From Dehalococcoidia bacterium (GTDB lineage Bacteria > Chloroflexota > Dehalococcoidia > Dehalococcoidales > Fen-1064): a stretch of DNA of 9,442 nucleotides. The notes below the pieces were generated by a model. The model was not told the origin of the DNA. It did not search any database and saw nothing but the letters and a program-made list of their open reading frames with translations. Made by a program: the position numbers and the translations under genes. The stretch is from contig PMCB01000002.1 of NCBI GenBank assembly GCA_003153955.1, positions 1 to 9,442 on the forward strand, written 5' to 3'. Positions 8,089 to 9,442 of the stretch are shown in pieces. Within the stretch, counting starts at the first letter, position 1. Each line of letters begins with the position of its first letter.

Positions 8089-8183
8089 GAGTTGACTCAG
8101 CCACTTGCTGCGCAGAATATAAACTGTATACATCGGCAAATGTTGGGAGTTGGCTCCTACTGATTGACTTGTTCTGCGCAGAT
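8089..8183. repeat. Imperfect direct repeat pair with palindromic CTGCGCAG ends
   Basis: GGAGTTGACTC (8089-8099) followed by ACTTG-CTGCGCAGA is echoed by GGAGTTGGCTC (8147-8157) followed by GACTTG-TT-CTGCGCAGA, ending at 8182. CTGCGCAG is itself a palindrome, so the two copies also form an inverted repeat, CTGCGCAGAA (8108-8117) with TTCTGCGCAG (8172-8181), a possible 10 bp stem with a 54 nt loop. The loop holds a small GGAG/CTCC hairpin. The role is unknown: structured RNA, a protein-binding site or a decayed duplication are all possible. Confidence 0.5.
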
Positions 8184-8285
8184 GCCGAAATACCGTTATT
8201 GTGCAGGCGAGTCATGAATGGTGGACGAGAATCGAATCTCACTTATTTTTGTAACGAATTTGTTATCTTTCCTTTTTATTATTTA

Positions 8286-8314
8286 TTACATTGTTATACC
8301 AGGGAATATATAAT
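8286..8314 (+). promoter_or_regulatory. Candidate promoter of the DUF1540 gene
   Basis: A perfect -10 box TATAAT lies at 8309-8314. The hexamer 17 bases upstream (TTACAT, 8286-8291) is a poor -35 box, but the preceding 50 bases are very AT-rich, which could act as an upstream element or indicate an activator. Transcription from about 8321 would give a leader of about 30 nt. Confidence 0.5.
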
Positions 8315-8349
8315 CAGTCAAATGGGTAAAAAATTGAGAGGGAATAAAA

Positions 8350-8685
8350 ATGAAAATGACCGCTATCTCGAAATGTAATATGGGTACTTGTGCCTATAAC
8401 AAAGAAAATTCATGCCATACTCCGGGAATAACCGTTGGTCCTCATGGCGAATGCAGCACTTATGTACATGCCAGCAGCCGGGGCGGATTTACGAAAGTCA
8501 ATGGCGGTGTAGGAGCGTGCACTGCGTCAGGTTGCAAGTTCAACAATCAATTAGAGTGTCAAGCGCCTAAAATAGATGTCGCGATTGATGACAAACATGC
8601 GGACTGCCAGACATTCGAAATGGAAAGCAAACAGGATGTTCTTACTTTTAATGATGAGGACAATGCCTATAAATCAGGCGTGTAA
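8350..8685 (+). CDS. Small cysteine-rich protein with two DUF1540 modules
   Basis: A 111-residue cytoplasmic protein without signal peptide or membrane segment; its function is unknown. It contains two copies of a four-cysteine module. The first is Cys9-x4-Cys14-x7-Cys22-x12-Cys35, with CAYNKENSC in the middle. The second is Cys57-x4-Cys62-x7-Cys70-x15-Cys86, with CKFNNQLEC. The C-x4-C-x-[YF]-N-x4-C spacing and the C-terminal CSTY and CQTF fit the DUF1540 family, which is thought to bind metal, probably one zinc per module (inference). A Gly-rich linker (44-55) joins them, and an acidic tail with no known motif follows (91-111). GAGAGGG at 8336-8342 sets the start, and a TATAAT box lies 36 bp upstream. 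It appears monocistronic and is divergent from the helicase gene. Confidence 0.9.
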   Translation: MKMTAISKCNMGTCAYNKENSCHTPGITVGPHGECSTYVHASSRGGFTKVNGGVGACTASGCKFNNQLECQAPKIDVAIDDKHADCQTFEMESKQDVLTFNDEDNAYKSGV

Positions 8686-8713
8686 CGCGGACACTAACAG
8701 GAAACAGAATCGG

Positions 8714-8737
8714 GGACTCAGTTCTTGAATGGAGTCC
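8714..8737. repeat. Small inverted repeat after the DUF1540 gene
   Basis: GGACTC (8714-8719) pairs with GAGTCC (8732-8737) around a 12 nt loop, 28 bp past the DUF1540 stop. No T run follows on the plus strand, so it is not a classical intrinsic terminator, though it could protect the mRNA 3' end. The bases from here to about 8800 hold nothing else I recognise. Confidence 0.3.
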
Positions 8738-8807
8738 TGGTCGTCCGGACATCAACAGCAATTTGCTTAAACGGAAAATTGAGTGTGGAATTTGGCTCGA
8801 CGACTAA

Positions 8808-8822
8808 TCCGCCTGAGGCGGA
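8808..8822. repeat. Palindromic hairpin, REP-like
   Basis: TCCGCC-TGA-GGCGGA is a perfect 6 bp hairpin with a three-base loop, seven bases before the tRNA-like repeat copy at 8829. It has no T run. Short GC-rich palindromes of this form occur as dispersed intergenic repeats in many bacteria, but dispersal cannot be judged from one window. Confidence 0.45.
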
Positions 8823-8828
8823 GAACCT

Positions 8829-8888
8829 GGAACCTGGCGTGTTAATCCTTCAGCTGAAGGACATGCTCTCCTGTTGAGCTATCAGGGA
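8829..8888 (-). repeat. tRNA-like repeat, copy A (incomplete, not a functional tRNA)
   Basis: On the minus strand this reads like the first two thirds of a tRNA: TCCCTGA-TA-GCTC-AACAGGA-GAGC (acceptor 5' strand and D-arm), a stem-loop TCCTTCAGCTGAAGGA (8846-8861, a perfect 16 nt palindrome) where the anticodon arm should be, then GCCAGGTTC, the 5' half of a T-arm. The 3' half of the T-arm and the acceptor partner are missing, and the central loop has six bases with no U33. Segment 8829-8869 matches copy B (9218-9257) with one gap and one mismatch. Confidence 0.6.
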
Positions 8889-8935
8889 ATGCAAAGGTCT
8901 TTAGAAAAACTAACCGAAATATGGTGACTGATTTC

Positions 8936-9202
8936 TCACGTGTTATCGGGATTTTTTCCGCCATTAAGGCGTTGTCTCAACTCTTGATTTGCCTTACATG
9001 CTTTCAGGTAACGTTCCCGCCGCATGGCTTCACTGCGGGATTTGAATGTTTCAACATTTACGAGTTCCCATTGACCGCGCGAACGAGTCCAATCGGCTTT
9101 GCCTTCAATATGGCGGCGTACCCGCGTGTCCAGGTCATCGGTTGACCCGATCTATAATTTACCCTGTCGGTTCCCTAAGACATAAACAAAATAATCATGC
9201 AT
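8936..9202 (-). pseudogene. Standalone GIY-YIG nuclease, interrupted by an in-frame TAG
   Basis: Read on the minus strand from ATG (9200-9202) to TGA (8936-8938) this is an 88-codon frame with one internal TAG at codon 17 (9152-9154). The translation has the small GIY-YIG endonuclease layout (UPF0213/YhbQ size): MHDYFVYVLGNRQGKL, stop, IGSTDDLDTRVRRHIEGK with the catalytic-type Arg at 27 after the YIG strand, WTRSRGQWELV, then FKSRSEAMRRERYLKA with the family Glu at 58 and a basic C-terminal helix. The stop replaces exactly the Tyr of YIG, a one-base change from TAT or TAC. Everything downstream remains open and well conserved, so the mutation is recent, an error, or read through. The family makes single-strand or double-strand cuts in DNA; this copy's target is unknown. 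It lies between two same-orientation tRNA-like repeats. No strong ribosome site is visible. Confidence 0.8.
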
Positions 9203-9217
9203 CTGGTTTTCTTCTCG

Positions 9218-9277
9218 GGAACCTGGCGGTTAATCCTTCAGCTGAAGGACACGCTCTACCGTGAAACTCAGAGGGGA
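9218..9277 (-). repeat. tRNA-like repeat, copy B (incomplete, not a functional tRNA)
   Basis: Same orientation as copy A, 389 bp away, starting 16 bp upstream of the nuclease start codon. The minus strand reads TCCCCTC-TG-AGTTTCACGGTAGAGC, a degraded D-arm, then the same palindrome TCCTTCAGCTGAAGGA (9234-9249) and GCCAGGTTC, after which tRNA similarity ends. Similarity to copy A is near-perfect from the T-arm half through the palindrome and fades in the D-arm. Confidence 0.6.
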
Positions 9278-9442
9278 TTTGGCTCCCAGAATCGATCAAC
9301 ACCCAGAACGTTTCGGGCCGTATTTGAGATGGCGGTAGCTCGTTCCAAGCATAATCTGATTAGGGTGGACAAGGGCAATATCGAAACCCCATCTTCTGAA
9401 TAACGCCAGTCAGTAAAATATATTTTGCGTAGTGCTATCCCG
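9278..9442. other. Window end, no supported gene
   Basis: No recognisable gene. The minus strand has a frame open from the window edge to a TGA at 9266-9268 (about 57 codons, ending VDRFWEPNPL) with no ribosome site or start inside the window. It could be the tail of a gene entering from the right or chance. The plus-strand frame here is also unsupported. Confidence 0.3.

Larger units (their letters stand above)
7970..8349. other. Gene-free region between the divergent helicase and DUF1540 genes
   Basis: Together with 7813-7969 this gives 537 bp without a gene. It holds the terminator-shaped hairpin just before it, a weak minus-strand -10 candidate, the imperfect repeat pair at 8089-8183, and from about 8240 an AT-rich stretch leading into the DUF1540 promoter. 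Short frames on both strands show no ribosome site and no recognisable protein. Confidence 0.6.

Noticed and set aside
8048..8242. Minus-strand 64-residue frame in the region upstream of the helicase
   Set aside because: It runs across the repeat pair, has no ribosome site and no recognisable composition or motif.
8219..8243. Minus strand reads ATTCGATT followed by CTCGTCCACCA, like a tRNA T-loop and CCA end
   Set aside because: The T-loop would have eight bases or a mismatched closing pair, and nothing resembling a D-arm or anticodon arm precedes it on that strand.
8921..9145. Plus-strand frame of 74 codons
   Set aside because: It is the antisense of the GIY-YIG reading frame, which has clear family motifs.
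8829..9277. Functional tRNA genes at the two tRNA-like copies
   Set aside because: Both lack the 3' half of the T-arm and the acceptor partner strand, and the central loop has six bases without U33.
1..9442. CRISPR array, integrase, IS element or toxin-antitoxin pair
   Set aside because: No regularly spaced repeats, no transposase or integrase motifs and no paired small genes were found on either strand.

Overview
The window is about 9.4 kb of bacterial DNA of moderate GC content, with ordinary -35/-10 promoters and Shine-Dalgarno sites. Its style suggests an uncultured Chloroflexota bacterium, probably Dehalococcoidia-like. The main clue is the family 5 extracellular solute-binding lipoprotein with a long Thr-rich linker after the lipobox and the mature start 'WWDSLGVPQYGGTMTL'. 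This assignment rests on remembered resemblance and is moderate at best; the housekeeping genes (uup, DEAD-box helicase, YaiI/YqxD family) do not decide it.

Layout. Positions 1-64 hold the 5' end of a minus-strand tRNA (probably Ala) and its promoter. Positions 217-3618 hold an envelope-facing block on the plus strand: a small unidentified lipoprotein, a frameshifted solute-binding lipoprotein, and, 34 bp later, an alpha/beta-hydrolase-fold protein in which all three catalytic triad positions are replaced. Positions 3661-6103 hold a promoter and a likely two-gene unit, a YaiI/YqxD-family protein and the ABC-F ATPase Uup. A convergent minus-strand DEAD-box RNA helicase with a DbpA-type C-terminal RNA-binding domain follows (6169-7812). 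Its upstream leader contains a strong terminator-shaped hairpin in the helicase's own orientation. A 537 bp gene-free stretch separates it from a divergent small protein with two four-cysteine DUF1540 modules (8350-8685).

The last 750 bp is the accessory-looking part. A minus-strand gene for a small standalone GIY-YIG nuclease (8936-9202), too broken to show as one long open frame, lies between two direct copies of a ~40 nt tRNA-like repeat centred on a perfect 16 nt palindrome. The nuclease frame is intact except for a TAG codon exactly at the Tyr of the YIG motif. A separate 15 nt palindromic hairpin lies just outside one copy. This arrangement (nuclease ORF, bracketing tRNA-like palindromic repeats, a 7 bp tandem duplication at the repeat edge) is the best candidate here for an undescribed mobile or repeat-associated unit.

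Functionally the window mixes translation and RNA maintenance (tRNA, Uup, helicase) with an orphan binding protein that has no permease genes beside it. Several genes are decaying or repurposed: the frameshifted binding protein, the triad-less hydrolase and the nonsense-mutated nuclease.
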